From: Pseudoalteromonas sp. GCY
Lineage (GTDB): Bacteria > Pseudomonadota > Gammaproteobacteria > Enterobacterales > Alteromonadaceae
Length of the DNA: 64,000 nucleotides
Assembly (NCBI RefSeq): GCF_016695175.1
Contig: NZ_CP068022.1
Location: forward strand, 916,001-980,000
Direction: 5' to 3'
Shown: positions 20,757-29,428 of the stretch, one piece after another
How the letters are laid out: the number at the start of each line of letters is the position of its first letter
Position numbering within the stretch: the first letter of the stretch is position 1
The notes under the pieces: generated by a model
What the model saw: only the letters and a program-made list of their open reading frames with translations
What the model was told of the DNA's origin: nothing
Database searches by the model: none
Position numbers and translations under genes: made by a program

Positions 20757-21185
20757 TTAGTCTTTAGCACCAAAGTTAAGCGTAATGTCCCTATTACCAG
20801 TGATAACATTTGGGCCATTCTCCCCGCCGTTAAAGGTGCACCCTTGAAACTGAGTATTGCTTTGCTGGCCATTTTGATTTGTAGGGTCTGAGTGGTGGTT
20901 GTTTTGTTGATTTTCTATTCGCTTTTGGTGGTATTCCAGCGCTTCTTCAGGCTCAATATTAAGCGCAGTCAATAGATTCTTTAGCTTACTTACCGTCGAT
21001 GACGAGAGTGGCGCTAAACTGGCTAAGTAGCCTTCCGTCTTATAATTTCGAAGACTTCTATCACTCATGTAAGCACTGTCTGTAACTTGCTGTTCGGACA
21101 GTCCTTTCTGATTAATCTTCTCAACAATCAGCTGCCTTAAAGACTCTAATTGCACCTCATCCGCAAAGTTATAAACTTGTTCCAT
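20757..21185 (-). CDS. HTH-type protein with C-terminal GNRD motif
   Basis: 142 residues from MEQVYNFADEVQ; AAGGAG 6 nt before the ATG at 21185 decides the start against longer frames. Residues about 15-60 resemble an HTH (GLSEQQVTDSAYMSDRSLRN). A Gln/Asn-rich linker (about 95-115) leads to a short tail with NVITGNRDITLNFG. That tail matches the N-terminal motif of the next gene. Gene order (small sensor/adaptor first, large proteins next, envelope proteins last) suggests it starts the signalling chain or controls the cluster. Confidence 0.6.
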   Translation of the reverse strand: MEQVYNFADEVQLESLRQLIVEKINQKGLSEQQVTDSAYMSDRSLRNYKTEGYLASLAPLSSSTVSKLKNLLTALNIEPEEALEYHQKRIENQQNNHHSDPTNQNGQQSNTQFQGCTFNGGENGPNVITGNRDITLNFGAKD

Positions 21186-21224
21186 TTCGCGCTCCTTACC
21201 CTTAGGCATACCAAAAAATCTCAC

Positions 21225-21571
21225 TTACGGGTCTAAAAACCACATTTAGATTACATTTCTATACAATTAGGGAACAATTTTCAAATATAATTTCACTTTG
21301 TTACTTAAATATAAATGATGAAGTAACCATCATTAGGTTACCTGCATCATTGTGAATTTTACGCAACCTTTTTCAACAAAATAAAAAACCATTTAAAATC
21401 ATTACAATAGAAATTAAAACCATGTTAAGCAACATCAAACACTCTCATCTAGCAAGCAAGAATTAGCACTGTTTACTAGTTCAAACAGGTGCGTCAAGGT
21501 AGAAATAACCACCCTTAACGGAGTTTTTAAAAGACAATAAAGTTAAGAAAAATTAACAAAAGGAGTTAAAT
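21225..21571. other. Divergent intergenic region of the six-gene cluster
   Basis: AT-rich 346-bp region between the cluster and the NAGPA-type gene, so it must hold promoters in both directions. The clearest element is the dyad at 21323-21341. I cannot fix -10/-35 boxes. Confidence 0.4.
21323..21341. promoter_or_regulatory. Dyad, possible operator
   Basis: GTAACC (21323-21328) and GGTTAC (21336-21341) form an inverted repeat around a 7-bp spacer, enclosed by GATG/CATC. It lies about 140 bp before the HTH gene start, a plausible binding site for that protein. Confidence 0.3.
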
Positions 21572-22648
21572 ATGAAATTTCTACCAATACTGAGTGTTAT
21601 CGCTTTATCTAGTTACTCACTCAAATCAGAAGCTAACTTCACACTACCTACTCATGACGCTATGACTAGCGCCCCTGTTAATGCCGTCAATTATCAAACC
21701 TTTAGTAATACTGATGGCATTATTGGGTCAGGTGTTGATGTGTATAAAATCAGTTATAGCGGCGGGGCCGACGATTACGTGATAATTGTTAACTTAGATA
21801 GAGGCGGACACCCACTAATAATTAGCTCTGAAAAACATTCTGTGACCAACTCCTGGATGATGGGAGGAAATTCAAACCAAGATAGTACCCCATATTATTA
21901 CTTCAAAGCAGCCAGCGGATACGGATTTCATAATGCTTTAAAAGCGTTAGACACTGATCTGGCTCAATCATATGTCGGTTTCACTAACTTAAGTTACTTT
22001 GGCCCTGTTAGTTCAAACATAGGTGAAAAGAGAGGGATATTATTTCCTAGCCGCTCGCATTCAATTTGGATGGAAGGAGGAGAATTAAAACATTCCTTTT
22101 ATCATGAAGATTCTGGGTATTACGAAGATAGTATTGACCAAACTTGGGGCTACGCTCTTGATAATTTAGCTAAGCTTGAAATCGGTGGCGGTAAAGCATT
22201 TGTAGGGCGTGTTGATGAATTTGATGATGTCACTTCCTTCCAACCCAATGATTCAAGAGATTATTTTGCAGCATTAACTGACTTTGATAATGCAACATAT
22301 CGGCGCAGTAATTTAGTATCTTACGCATATGCCTTTACTACTAATCATTTAAGTTCCATAAAAGGATACAACTGCAGCTTTGGAGGTGGTTATCCAAGAG
22401 GATTTGTCGGCACAGTTGATGCTGATAACAACCCAAGAAACAAGCATGAAAAGCTAGTCATTCTGGTAAGCCAGTGTCAAAATTATGGATACGCGAAGGA
22501 TGTGCTAGAGATGTATGGACTCAATATGTCTAACGTGATGACTCTAGACAGTGGAGGTTCTTTAAAGTTGTATCTAAATGATTCGAATAGTAAAAAAATA
22601 GATTATGGCCGTACAATTCCTAATATACTTGCATTTTTTGAGGATTAA
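21572..22648 (+). CDS. Secreted phosphodiester glycosidase-like (NAGPA/DUF2233) protein
   Basis: 358 residues. AAGGAG stands before the ATG; MKFLPILSVIALSSYSLKSEA is a probable signal peptide. The C-terminal part has the NAGPA layout: DVLEMYGLNMSNVMTLDSGG followed by SLKLYLN and RTIPNILAF, where NAGPA proteins have a conserved LDGGGS and a final valine/proline strand. Here it reads LDSGGS. NAGPA proteins cleave sugar-phosphodiesters; the exported form may act on cell-wall or environmental glycans. Substrate unknown. Confidence 0.6.
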   Translation: MKFLPILSVIALSSYSLKSEANFTLPTHDAMTSAPVNAVNYQTFSNTDGIIGSGVDVYKISYSGGADDYVIIVNLDRGGHPLIISSEKHSVTNSWMMGGNSNQDSTPYYYFKAASGYGFHNALKALDTDLAQSYVGFTNLSYFGPVSSNIGEKRGILFPSRSHSIWMEGGELKHSFYHEDSGYYEDSIDQTWGYALDNLAKLEIGGGKAFVGRVDEFDDVTSFQPNDSRDYFAALTDFDNATYRRSNLVSYAYAFTTNHLSSIKGYNCSFGGGYPRGFVGTVDADNNPRNKHEKLVILVSQCQNYGYAKDVLEMYGLNMSNVMTLDSGGSLKLYLNDSNSKKIDYGRTIPNILAFFED

Positions 22649-22947
22649 CAAAGTAACCACTCAATTGCTACTGTAAATAGAAAAAATCGCTCACTACTCA
22701 AGTAGTTTTCGTGGATTTATTCAGATTCTACCGATGACTACTTGTTCCTGCTTACTTTTACTCACAGCCTTCCCCAAAGCGCAAGAGAAAATATGCATCC
22801 TCGATGTGCTAGCCCAAAAGGCTTTCCATTTGTACTGCTCACAGCCCTTTAAACCATAGAGAAAGCATGGATTGATATTAATTCGAGTTACCCAGCTCAA
22901 TTAATCTCCACTAAGCTAAAACTGAATGAAGCATACGGTACAGCAAC
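22649..22947. other. Intergenic stretch before the IS407-like element
   Basis: About 300 bp between the NAGPA-type gene and the IS. No gene, hairpin or known motif found. It was continuous with 24137 onward before the IS inserted. Confidence 0.4.
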
Positions 22948-22987
22948 TGTAACTCCACCCAATTTAGTACAGCTATTTCGTAGAATT

Positions 22988-23725
22988 TTATGCAGCCTCA
23001 AGGTAACCAACCGGTGTCATATCACCTAGTGAATCATGAGGTCGCTCATAATTATAAATATCTAACCACTCATCAGTGATTTCACGTACTTCTTGCAGTG
23101 ACTCAAACAAGTATAAATCTAGCACTTCTTCACGGTAACTCCGATTAAACCTTTCCACAAAACCATTTTGGTAAGGACTGCCTGGCTCTATAAATTCCAA
23201 CTTGATGTCATTTTTCATTGCCCAATCTTCGAGTGCCGTTGAAGTAAATTCTGGACCATTATCCACTCTAATCTGCTTTGGTTTTCCTCGCCAAGCAATA
23301 ATTTGTTGTAGCGTTCTAATAACTCGTTCAGAAGTTAAGCTTGTATCGACCTCAATCGCCAGTGCTTGTCGGTTGAAATCATCCAGCACATTCAGTGTTC
23401 TAAAACGATGTCCATAGCTTAATGCGTCACTCATAAAGTCCATTGACCACGATTCATTATATTGTGTCGGTGCACTTAATGGTTCAGGTGTTCTTGTTGG
23501 AACACGGCGCTTCCCCTTACGTCTCAAGTTTAGTTTTAGCATGTTGTAAACGCGTTCAACACGCTTTTTATTCCACGGCTTACCTTTATTGCGAAGCCTT
23601 TTGAATAGCTTAGGCAGCCCCCACCTAGGATGGCGCTCTACCAGCGCAAGTAATGCGTCGATAACTTCATCATCTGACGGCCGTTTATGTTTGTAATAAA
23701 AAACTGAGCGGCTTAGCCCTGCCAC
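22988..23725 (-). CDS. IS407-like transposase OrfB (DDE)
   Basis: The 245 residues from the first ATG hold HTH_21-like (ALVERHPRWGLPKLFKRLR) and rve domains: SWSMDFMSDALSYG gives the first Asp, IRVDNGPEFTSTALEDW the second, and YQNGFVERFNRSYREEVLD the Glu. It should be made as a fusion with OrfA by -1 shifting at 23806-23812, so the open frame extends past the ATG. Catalytic residues intact. Confidence 0.93.
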   Translation of the reverse strand: MAGLSRSVFYYKHKRPSDDEVIDALLALVERHPRWGLPKLFKRLRNKGKPWNKKRVERVYNMLKLNLRRKGKRRVPTRTPEPLSAPTQYNESWSMDFMSDALSYGHRFRTLNVLDDFNRQALAIEVDTSLTSERVIRTLQQIIAWRGKPKQIRVDNGPEFTSTALEDWAMKNDIKLEFIEPGSPYQNGFVERFNRSYREEVLDLYLFESLQEVREITDEWLDIYNYERPHDSLGDMTPVGYLEAA

Positions 23726-23799
23726 TTCACAAGCAAATGCGACGCTGACGTTAAATTGAGCTCTTAAATGCTCTACCCAAGCTCTGCGCCTACTTGTTT

Positions 23800-24066
23800 T
23801 TACAGCTTTTTTGCGATGATATCCTCAAGCATCGAGTGCTTTAGGCTAAGCGTTGCAAACATATCTTTTAGCTTACGGTTTTCTTCTTCAAGCTCTTTAA
23901 GTCGCTTAACGTCTGAAGCTTCCATCCCGCCATATTTTGAGCGCCATTTATAAAACGTACTTTGGCCGATACCATGTTTGCGGCAGATTTCTGGAACAGG
24001 AATACCCGCCTCAGCTTCTTTGATCATGCTGACAATTTGGGTTTCGGTGAACTTGCTTTTTCTCAT
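23800..24066 (-). CDS. IS407-like transposase OrfA
   Basis: 88 residues, MRKSKFTETQIVSMIKEAEA, then an HTH (VPEICRKHGIGQSTFYKWRS) and a leucine-zipper-like helix (KRLKELEEENRKLKDMFATL). The typical first frame of IS3 elements. The slippery run lies in its last codons. Confidence 0.93.
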   Translation of the reverse strand: MRKSKFTETQIVSMIKEAEAGIPVPEICRKHGIGQSTFYKWRSKYGGMEASDVKRLKELEEENRKLKDMFATLSLKHSMLEDIIAKKL

Positions 24067-24342
24067 CGTAAATTTTCCTATTTTAGTTAATGGAAAATTC
24101 TACTTATAAACTGTTTCATTTTTTGGGGGAGTTACACAACCATTCGTTCAAACAGACCTTTCACATTAAAACTCACCATAAATTCAGTTTTCATTCCGTT
24201 TAGATTCCTTTCATTTCCTTCAAAATCAATAAATTAAATGCAAATCTATAAACACCAAAACAAACCAGATGAGGTGAATATGAAAAAGCTTATTGAAATT
24301 TTTATGAAAACAAATCAAGAAAGACAAATAGGAGAATCAAAA

Positions 24343-25119
24343 ATGACTAAAACTACATTGTTAAGAAATGGTTTCTGCCAATATTCTTTGCCAAATTTCA
24401 ACGTTGGTTCACTACAAGATATTGAGTTGTTACTGAAACAGGTGGAGCCTGAATTAGGCTTAGACACTTATATTCCATCCGGCCAAAATGCAAGAGGTAT
24501 CGTGCGTTATACCGTCAAGGACGCTAACACATACCTTATCACTCCTGAGGATAGACAAGGAGGTCAATATTATGTTTATGGCTTATCTCAACAACTAAAC
24601 CCGGACGCAGGGGGTAAACAAAGGTGGTTCAAAGCAATAACACATTGCACTGACGGTACATTGATTTGCAACCACCCAGTGATCACAGCGCTGACTGAAT
24701 TTTTGATCCAACATTCAATTTCGGCACCGTCGTACCATGTTGAGCATCAGTTTATTGGCTATTATCCGACACCTTACGCGAATTGCTTGGTAACCCCAAA
24801 TACGCTTCATTTCGACGGGTTAAGTCATCAAACAATTACCTCAATCCTTACGCTGGCCAGAGAGAATGTATCAGGCGGGGAGTTTGTGATAGCTGACGGT
24901 GTCGCGGTAAACACCCCTATAGATAATGTTAGTACCCAAGATCTTCGGCTCTTTACTGAATTACCTGTGGGGTCAGGAGTGATTATGGACGAGTGTCAAC
25001 GTGGTACTTCCCGCCCACTTTGCCATAGTGCAATGGCGACAAGAATGGAGAATGCGCAACAAAATACCGTCTCTAAACGAATAATCTTAGTCTCAGAAGT
25101 CACGCCTATTTGGCACTAG
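24343..25119 (+). CDS. 2OG-Fe dioxygenase family protein (PF10014-like)
   Basis: About 258 residues from ATG 24343, preceded by AGGAG at 8 nt. ATG 24280 and 24238 also open the frame and would add 21 or 35 residues. The HxD iron site is seen at LHFDGLSHQTI with surrounding SGGEFVIADG, and the distal His region near RPLCHSAM. The family includes amino-acid hydroxylases such as isoleucine dioxygenase, suggesting hydroxylation of a free amino acid. Neighbours do not reveal the substrate. A perfect terminator follows. Confidence 0.75.
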   Translation: MTKTTLLRNGFCQYSLPNFNVGSLQDIELLLKQVEPELGLDTYIPSGQNARGIVRYTVKDANTYLITPEDRQGGQYYVYGLSQQLNPDAGGKQRWFKAITHCTDGTLICNHPVITALTEFLIQHSISAPSYHVEHQFIGYYPTPYANCLVTPNTLHFDGLSHQTITSILTLARENVSGGEFVIADGVAVNTPIDNVSTQDLRLFTELPVGSGVIMDECQRGTSRPLCHSAMATRMENAQQNTVSKRIILVSEVTPIWH

Positions 25120-25125
25120 AAATTC

Positions 25126-25150
25126 AAAGGGCTCTTTTATAGAGCCCTTT
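25126..25150. terminator. Bidirectional terminator
   Basis: AAAGGGCTCT (25126-25135) pairs exactly with AGAGCCCTTT (25141-25150) around TTTAT. It lies between the convergent dioxygenase and hmuS genes and can serve both. Confidence 0.85.
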
Positions 25151-25165
25151 TCTACAGCTTAGATA

Positions 25166-26233
25166 TCACGCCGCAACCATTCCTCTGTGGATCAATCGCT
25201 CACAGAGGGCTTGCCATTCGCTGGTTTGCTTTTTGCCTTCAATTCTGCGGCCAAATAGCGTTAATACCGTTTCGCGATTGGCATCAAAAAACTCAATAGA
25301 GGTGACCACTGTATTGCCGTTATCCGTAGGTTTTCTGACCACGAACGCGCGGGTCAAATCGTCAACTTTTATATGCAGGTTAAACTCAGGATCTAAGACG
25401 TTAAACCAAGGGCCAACTTGCTTGAGGTTTTCAACCTTCCCAGAGAAGATCTGTACCGCACCTGGGTTGCCAACGAATACCATAATCTCTTGCTTAAACG
25501 TTTTTGCTTGTTGAAAAATATCTGCAAGGTCAAGGCTCTGTAGCTCGAAGCTCCATGGTGAGCCGACGAGTTCAAGAGCCTGCAAGCGTTCAAGGTTATA
25601 TGTCTCTAAAAGCTTTGGAAAATGATGCACATCCTCAAGCTCACTCCACTGACTCCTAAAGCTATCTAGTTGCTCAGCGCTCGGCTGAGTAATTGTAGGC
25701 TCCACAAGTTCAAATGGCTTCACGCTAAATGGGCGCTGTGATGTTAGTTGGTAGCGCGCTTTTATATTCACCAATTCGTTAAAGTCCGACTCAGCCGTGG
25801 TATAAACCTTATGTACCGCACGGCCGTTTTCATCAAAAAATTGAAAGCTCGTGTGACTTTCGGTTTCAACTAAAAATACGCTTTGCCAACGATACAAAAA
25901 TAGCCGTAGGTCGATACCGCCGGGATTGATTGCAATACCACTTAGTTTGCCATTATTGTCTGAAACATAGAGCTTTTCGTATAACCCTTTAATTTCATTT
26001 ACCACGCTGCCGTTACGCGTCAGCGCCATCACTTTACCCAGTTTTTTCAGGCTCTTAAGGATATCGGCAAGTTGCGTTTCGTCTAAGCGCGTTACTGTGG
26101 CAGTCACCGCTTCTTCAAGTTGGGCATTCAATAATTCGGCTTCACTCACGCCTAGTTGCATCGCAGCGTCAACGGGCCGCAGTCTTGGCTCGCCTGCTAA
26201 CAAGGTTTTATAGTCTTGAATTAATTGCTTCAT
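25166..26233 (-). CDS. hmuS: Hemin-degrading/heme-trafficking protein (HemS/ChuS family)
   Basis: 355 residues, the usual length for the family, with two tandem HemS/ChuX-like halves (about 20-160 and 190-345). Each has an LRxV/LRxxD-like start and an AVHKVYTT or TVLTLFGRR strand. In the cytoplasm such proteins bind heme and release or deliver its iron. The start lies 10 bp after the stop of the TonB receptor gene, so it ends the tonB-exbBD-receptor operon. Expected to be iron-repressed with it. Confidence 0.9.
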   Translation of the reverse strand: MKQLIQDYKTLLAGEPRLRPVDAAMQLGVSEAELLNAQLEEAVTATVTRLDETQLADILKSLKKLGKVMALTRNGSVVNEIKGLYEKLYVSDNNGKLSGIAINPGGIDLRLFLYRWQSVFLVETESHTSFQFFDENGRAVHKVYTTAESDFNELVNIKARYQLTSQRPFSVKPFELVEPTITQPSAEQLDSFRSQWSELEDVHHFPKLLETYNLERLQALELVGSPWSFELQSLDLADIFQQAKTFKQEIMVFVGNPGAVQIFSGKVENLKQVGPWFNVLDPEFNLHIKVDDLTRAFVVRKPTDNGNTVVTSIEFFDANRETVLTLFGRRIEGKKQTSEWQALCERLIHRGMVAA

Positions 26234-26242
26234 AGTCTCTCC

Positions 26243-28360
26243 TTAAAAACGCCAGCTGATCTGGGTTTTAATGTTGCGGCCAAAACCGTAATCGCCTATT
26301 CCACCACCAGTACCAGCCATCAGTTTGTATTCTTTGTTAAAGACATTATCGACAGCAACTCTTAGATTAAACGCAGCATTAATATCCCAACTCGCGTATA
26401 AATCGGTCAGAGTGTAGCTTTTTTGTGTTTGCGTTGAGTATTGTCTTGTTGCGCGGTTCATCACCTGCACATCACGATCGCCACGCCTGACTATTTGCGC
26501 ACCAACTTGAACGGCTTTATCAAATAACGAGGCACCTAAATCCAAAGCCATTTTGTCTGCAGGCAAATACCATAAAGGCTTGTTGTCTTGATCTTTGCCG
26601 TCTATGTCACTGTAAGAAAAGTTGCTGTAAAAGCGTGGTGTTGCAAAGTTTACTTCCAGCTCAATGCCTTCTCTATCATTGCTAGCACGATTAGCATAAC
26701 GCGGCGCAGGTACGGGGTTGGTCAAATTACTGGTGACCGACGTGATTTCATCGTCTACCGAGATATCAAAATAGATAAAACGCGCAGTTAATGTGTCATT
26801 GTCGGTGAGTATGTTATTTGCCTGATAGGTCACGCCAACTTCGGTGTTGTTGCTATATTCTACGTCTAACGCTAATCCCGGTTGTCTGCCACCGTATTGA
26901 TCGTATAACTCGTCAATGAGTGGTGCACGGAAACCTTCTTGGCGGTTTGCAAACACCGCCCACTGTTGCGTTAGTTGATAGTTTACGCTCAAGGCACCCG
27001 CCCAATCACTGTGTGTCACTTTACTATCTAATGCTGCAAACGTCTGTTGGAATTTAGCCGTTGGTGAGGTGCTATAGCGTTCATAGCGAAGCCCTGCGAT
27101 CACAGTAAGTTGCTGCCAAGTAAATTCATCTTGGATATACACACCGGAGCGCTTTTGTGTACCACCCGGCTGGGATGTCATCTCAGCGGTGGTTGGAGTC
27201 GAGCCGTATTGCTCGCAGGCATAGGTCTCGTAGTTGAGTTTTATGCACGGTAATGCGGTCTTTTCACCAATACGCTCTTTGTCGGTATATTGCACACCGT
27301 AGGTCAAAGTATGTGAGTCCAATACGCTGGTATTCATTACATCCAGTGTCGTAATGTTGTACTCATAGTTTGATTCAATACCGATGTAGTCCTCAAGCAT
27401 ACCGACACCATCGGATTCAGTGACTTGACTGCTGGTATAACCGGCCTTAGCGCTTAGGTTCAGGTAGGGATTATTCGCAGGGTTGAGTTCATAACTCAGA
27501 TTAGCAACTGACTGCTCTACCTCACGGTACACCGTCCCCCATGCGCCCGGATCTGTTGTATTAAACTCGGTTCGCTGATTATCTGTGGTCTCGGTGTAGC
27601 TTGCCCCCACAATAGCATCATCACTTAAGAAATATTCCCCTTTTAACAGAATAGAGCTGTTTTCGATTGCCGAGTTATCCAAGGTTTCATCGTTAGACAG
27701 CTCCCAATCATCGCTGTCGCGCTTTACCACACCTGCAAGCAAGTCGAGCGAATCATTCGGCCTTGCAAAAGCGATCACTGACGCATTTTTTTGAGCGTTG
27801 TTGCTGTCATAACCAAGTTTAATTTTAGCACCAGCGACTTCACCATCCTGTAAAAAATCAGCGGCGTCTTTTAGCTCAAACTGAACAACACCACCGAGCG
27901 CACCACCGCCATGAAGCACGGTACTGGTGCCTCGTTTAATGCTTATTGAGCGATATAATTCCGGATCAGTGAACAGGCTACCCATGCGATATTTTTCAAA
28001 GGTTTGCAGCATGCCATCAATCGTCACCATCACGTCTTCCGCGTCACTAAAGCCACGAATATTGAACTTATGTCCTGTCGATCTTGGTCCACCATTGGCG
28101 GAAACATTAGGAATGGTATCTAAGGCCTCAAATACACTGCTATCTAATTTGCGCTCAATTTGCTCCGACGAAATGACATTCACCGCTTGTGATGATTGCA
28201 ATGCGGTTTTTGCGGTACGCGTTGCCGTCACGGTCACTGCATCTAGGTCGGTTTTTACAACCGTCGACTGAGATACCTCGTTATTGGAAGAAGAGGCGGC
28301 TTGTACCCAGGTGGCAGAAGTGGCAAGCGCGATAAAAAGGGTTAATTTAGATAAACGCAT
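26243..28360 (-). CDS. hmuR: TonB-dependent heme/hemoglobin receptor
   Basis: About 705 residues from MRLSKLTLFIALATSATWVQ, where a signal peptide begins and CGGAG precedes; the longer frame from 28492 lacks support. After the signal come the plug domain (DAVTVTATRTAKTAL TonB box, then NVSANGGPRSTGHKFNIRGF) and a 22-strand barrel ending QISWRF. EGFRAPLIDELYDQ carries the FRAP motif of heme receptors. It brings heme across the outer membrane, powered by the TonB-ExbB-ExbD genes upstream. A Fur-box-like site overlaps the preceding exbD end. Confidence 0.9.
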   Translation of the reverse strand: MRLSKLTLFIALATSATWVQAASSSNNEVSQSTVVKTDLDAVTVTATRTAKTALQSSQAVNVISSEQIERKLDSSVFEALDTIPNVSANGGPRSTGHKFNIRGFSDAEDVMVTIDGMLQTFEKYRMGSLFTDPELYRSISIKRGTSTVLHGGGALGGVVQFELKDAADFLQDGEVAGAKIKLGYDSNNAQKNASVIAFARPNDSLDLLAGVVKRDSDDWELSNDETLDNSAIENSSILLKGEYFLSDDAIVGASYTETTDNQRTEFNTTDPGAWGTVYREVEQSVANLSYELNPANNPYLNLSAKAGYTSSQVTESDGVGMLEDYIGIESNYEYNITTLDVMNTSVLDSHTLTYGVQYTDKERIGEKTALPCIKLNYETYACEQYGSTPTTAEMTSQPGGTQKRSGVYIQDEFTWQQLTVIAGLRYERYSTSPTAKFQQTFAALDSKVTHSDWAGALSVNYQLTQQWAVFANRQEGFRAPLIDELYDQYGGRQPGLALDVEYSNNTEVGVTYQANNILTDNDTLTARFIYFDISVDDEITSVTSNLTNPVPAPRYANRASNDREGIELEVNFATPRFYSNFSYSDIDGKDQDNKPLWYLPADKMALDLGASLFDKAVQVGAQIVRRGDRDVQVMNRATRQYSTQTQKSYTLTDLYASWDINAAFNLRVAVDNVFNKEYKLMAGTGGGIGDYGFGRNIKTQISWRF

Positions 28361-28496
28361 AAGAATACTCCGAGTGTCGTTATTTTTTACACGCACTTCA
28401 ACTTTGCCCCTGTTCTTCCTTAGTCCTGTATTATTTAAACAGGCTCTCCAAGATGAAATGCGATTGTCGCGGCGCAATATAACACACACCAATCTA

Positions 28497-28515
28497 AATA
28501 GTAATTATTTTTATT
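28497..28515 (-). promoter_or_regulatory. Fur-box-like site before the receptor gene
   Basis: On the minus strand the site reads AATAAAAATAATTACTATT, matching 13 of 19 positions of the canonical GATAATGATAATCATTATC. It lies about 140 bp before the receptor start, overlapping the exbD stop, and may give the receptor its own iron-controlled promoter. Confidence 0.5.
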
Positions 28516-28918
28516 CGCTTTTAACTATTAGATTCGCTACCTGAATATTGAGTGTACTAAGCTGTGCAAAAAGTGATACCAGTGCTTCGCTGGGGACTTG
28601 TTTATCTACGGCGATATAAATCACGTCTGACTTGTCTAAATGACCAAGCGCTTGTATCAGCGTGTTTTCCGCGCTAAACGGCTGCTCGTCCAAGGCATAG
28701 CCAATTTGGCCATGATTGAACATGACACTCACAACCTTCGGTGCTTTTTCCAGCACAACCTCGCCATTTTTTCCTGCTGTTGGTAAGCTCACCTCCAAGA
28801 CGTTGAGTTTTACGGCCACACTGAGCAGCAAAAATACAAGGACGATAAAAAGTACATCGAGTAACGCGGTTAAATCAGCGCCTAGGTGATGAGGTTTAGG
28901 TGTAGGCAGCTCAAGCAT
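28511..28918 (-). CDS. exbD: Biopolymer transport protein ExbD
   Basis: 135 residues with one N-terminal membrane helix (LTALLDVLFIVLVFLLLSVA) holding the key Asp in ALLDVLF, and a periplasmic domain (VIYIAVDKQVPSEALVSLFA). Overlaps exbB by 8 bp. With ExbB it uses the proton gradient to energise TonB. Confidence 0.9.
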   Translation of the reverse strand: MLELPTPKPHHLGADLTALLDVLFIVLVFLLLSVAVKLNVLEVSLPTAGKNGEVVLEKAPKVVSVMFNHGQIGYALDEQPFSAENTLIQALGHLDKSDVIYIAVDKQVPSEALVSLFAQLSTLNIQVANLIVKSE

Positions 28919-29414
28919 TATCCGCCTCCACTAAGGTAAATTGGGTATTCATATAAAGCACAAGCTCGCTTTGAAAACGCTCAACCATCGCTTGCAAAAC
29001 GCCATAAATAAGTAAACATGGCATGGCTATCGCCAGTCCCGCCATGGTTGAATACATGGCTTCCCATAATCCATCCGCTAATAACGCGGGTGTCACAGTT
29101 TGCTGAGTTTCGGCGATGGTTTTAAACATCAATACCAGCCCCCAGACTGTGCCAAAGAGTCCCATTAAAGGGCTTAACGTGCCGATAATACTTAAGATCA
29201 CTAACCGCTTACGCCACTCAAAAACATACCCTTGTAACCGTAAAGCGCCGACTGCTTTGCTATGAAAAAAGTGGGGTTTACGCTTGATTTCAAGAACGGT
29301 AAACCAAGCGTGGCTAAGCACCCAAAGACGCTCTATGATCACCGCAAGCGCAGTAATCGACATACATAAAAATGGCCATTGCATAGGGCCGAGTTGGGAA
29401 AACCAAGACTGCAT
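28911..29414 (-). CDS. exbB: Biopolymer transport protein ExbB (MotA/TolQ/ExbB)
   Basis: 167 residues with three membrane helices (PFLCMSITALAVIIERLWVL; LVILSIIGTLSPLMGLFGTV; MAGLAIAMPCLLIYGVLQAM). The LGLFGTVWGL loop typical of ExbB reads LMGLFGTVWGLVLMF. Proton channel partner of ExbD. Lies 14 bp after tonB. Confidence 0.9.
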   Translation of the reverse strand: MQSWFSQLGPMQWPFLCMSITALAVIIERLWVLSHAWFTVLEIKRKPHFFHSKAVGALRLQGYVFEWRKRLVILSIIGTLSPLMGLFGTVWGLVLMFKTIAETQQTVTPALLADGLWEAMYSTMAGLAIAMPCLLIYGVLQAMVERFQSELVLYMNTQFTLVEADNA

Positions 29415-29428
29415 CGTAGTAATACTCT

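Larger units (their letters stand above)
22948..24136 (-). mobile_element. IS3-family (IS407-like) insertion sequence, 1189 bp, 4-bp duplication
   Basis: Left end TGTAACTCCACCCAATTTAG at 22948 and right end, read inward, TGTAACTCCCCCAAAAAATG form the terminal inverted repeats. CAAC flanks both sides (22944-22947 and 24137-24140), the 4-bp duplication typical of the IS407 group. It encodes orfA and orfB on the minus strand with an AAAAAAG slippery site at 23806-23812, after which the orfB frame reads KTSRRRAWVEHLRAQF. It interrupts no recognisable gene. Confidence 0.93.

Noticed and set aside
28284..28544. Plus-strand frames across the heme receptor and tonB genes
   Set aside because: They are antisense shadows of well-supported genes.
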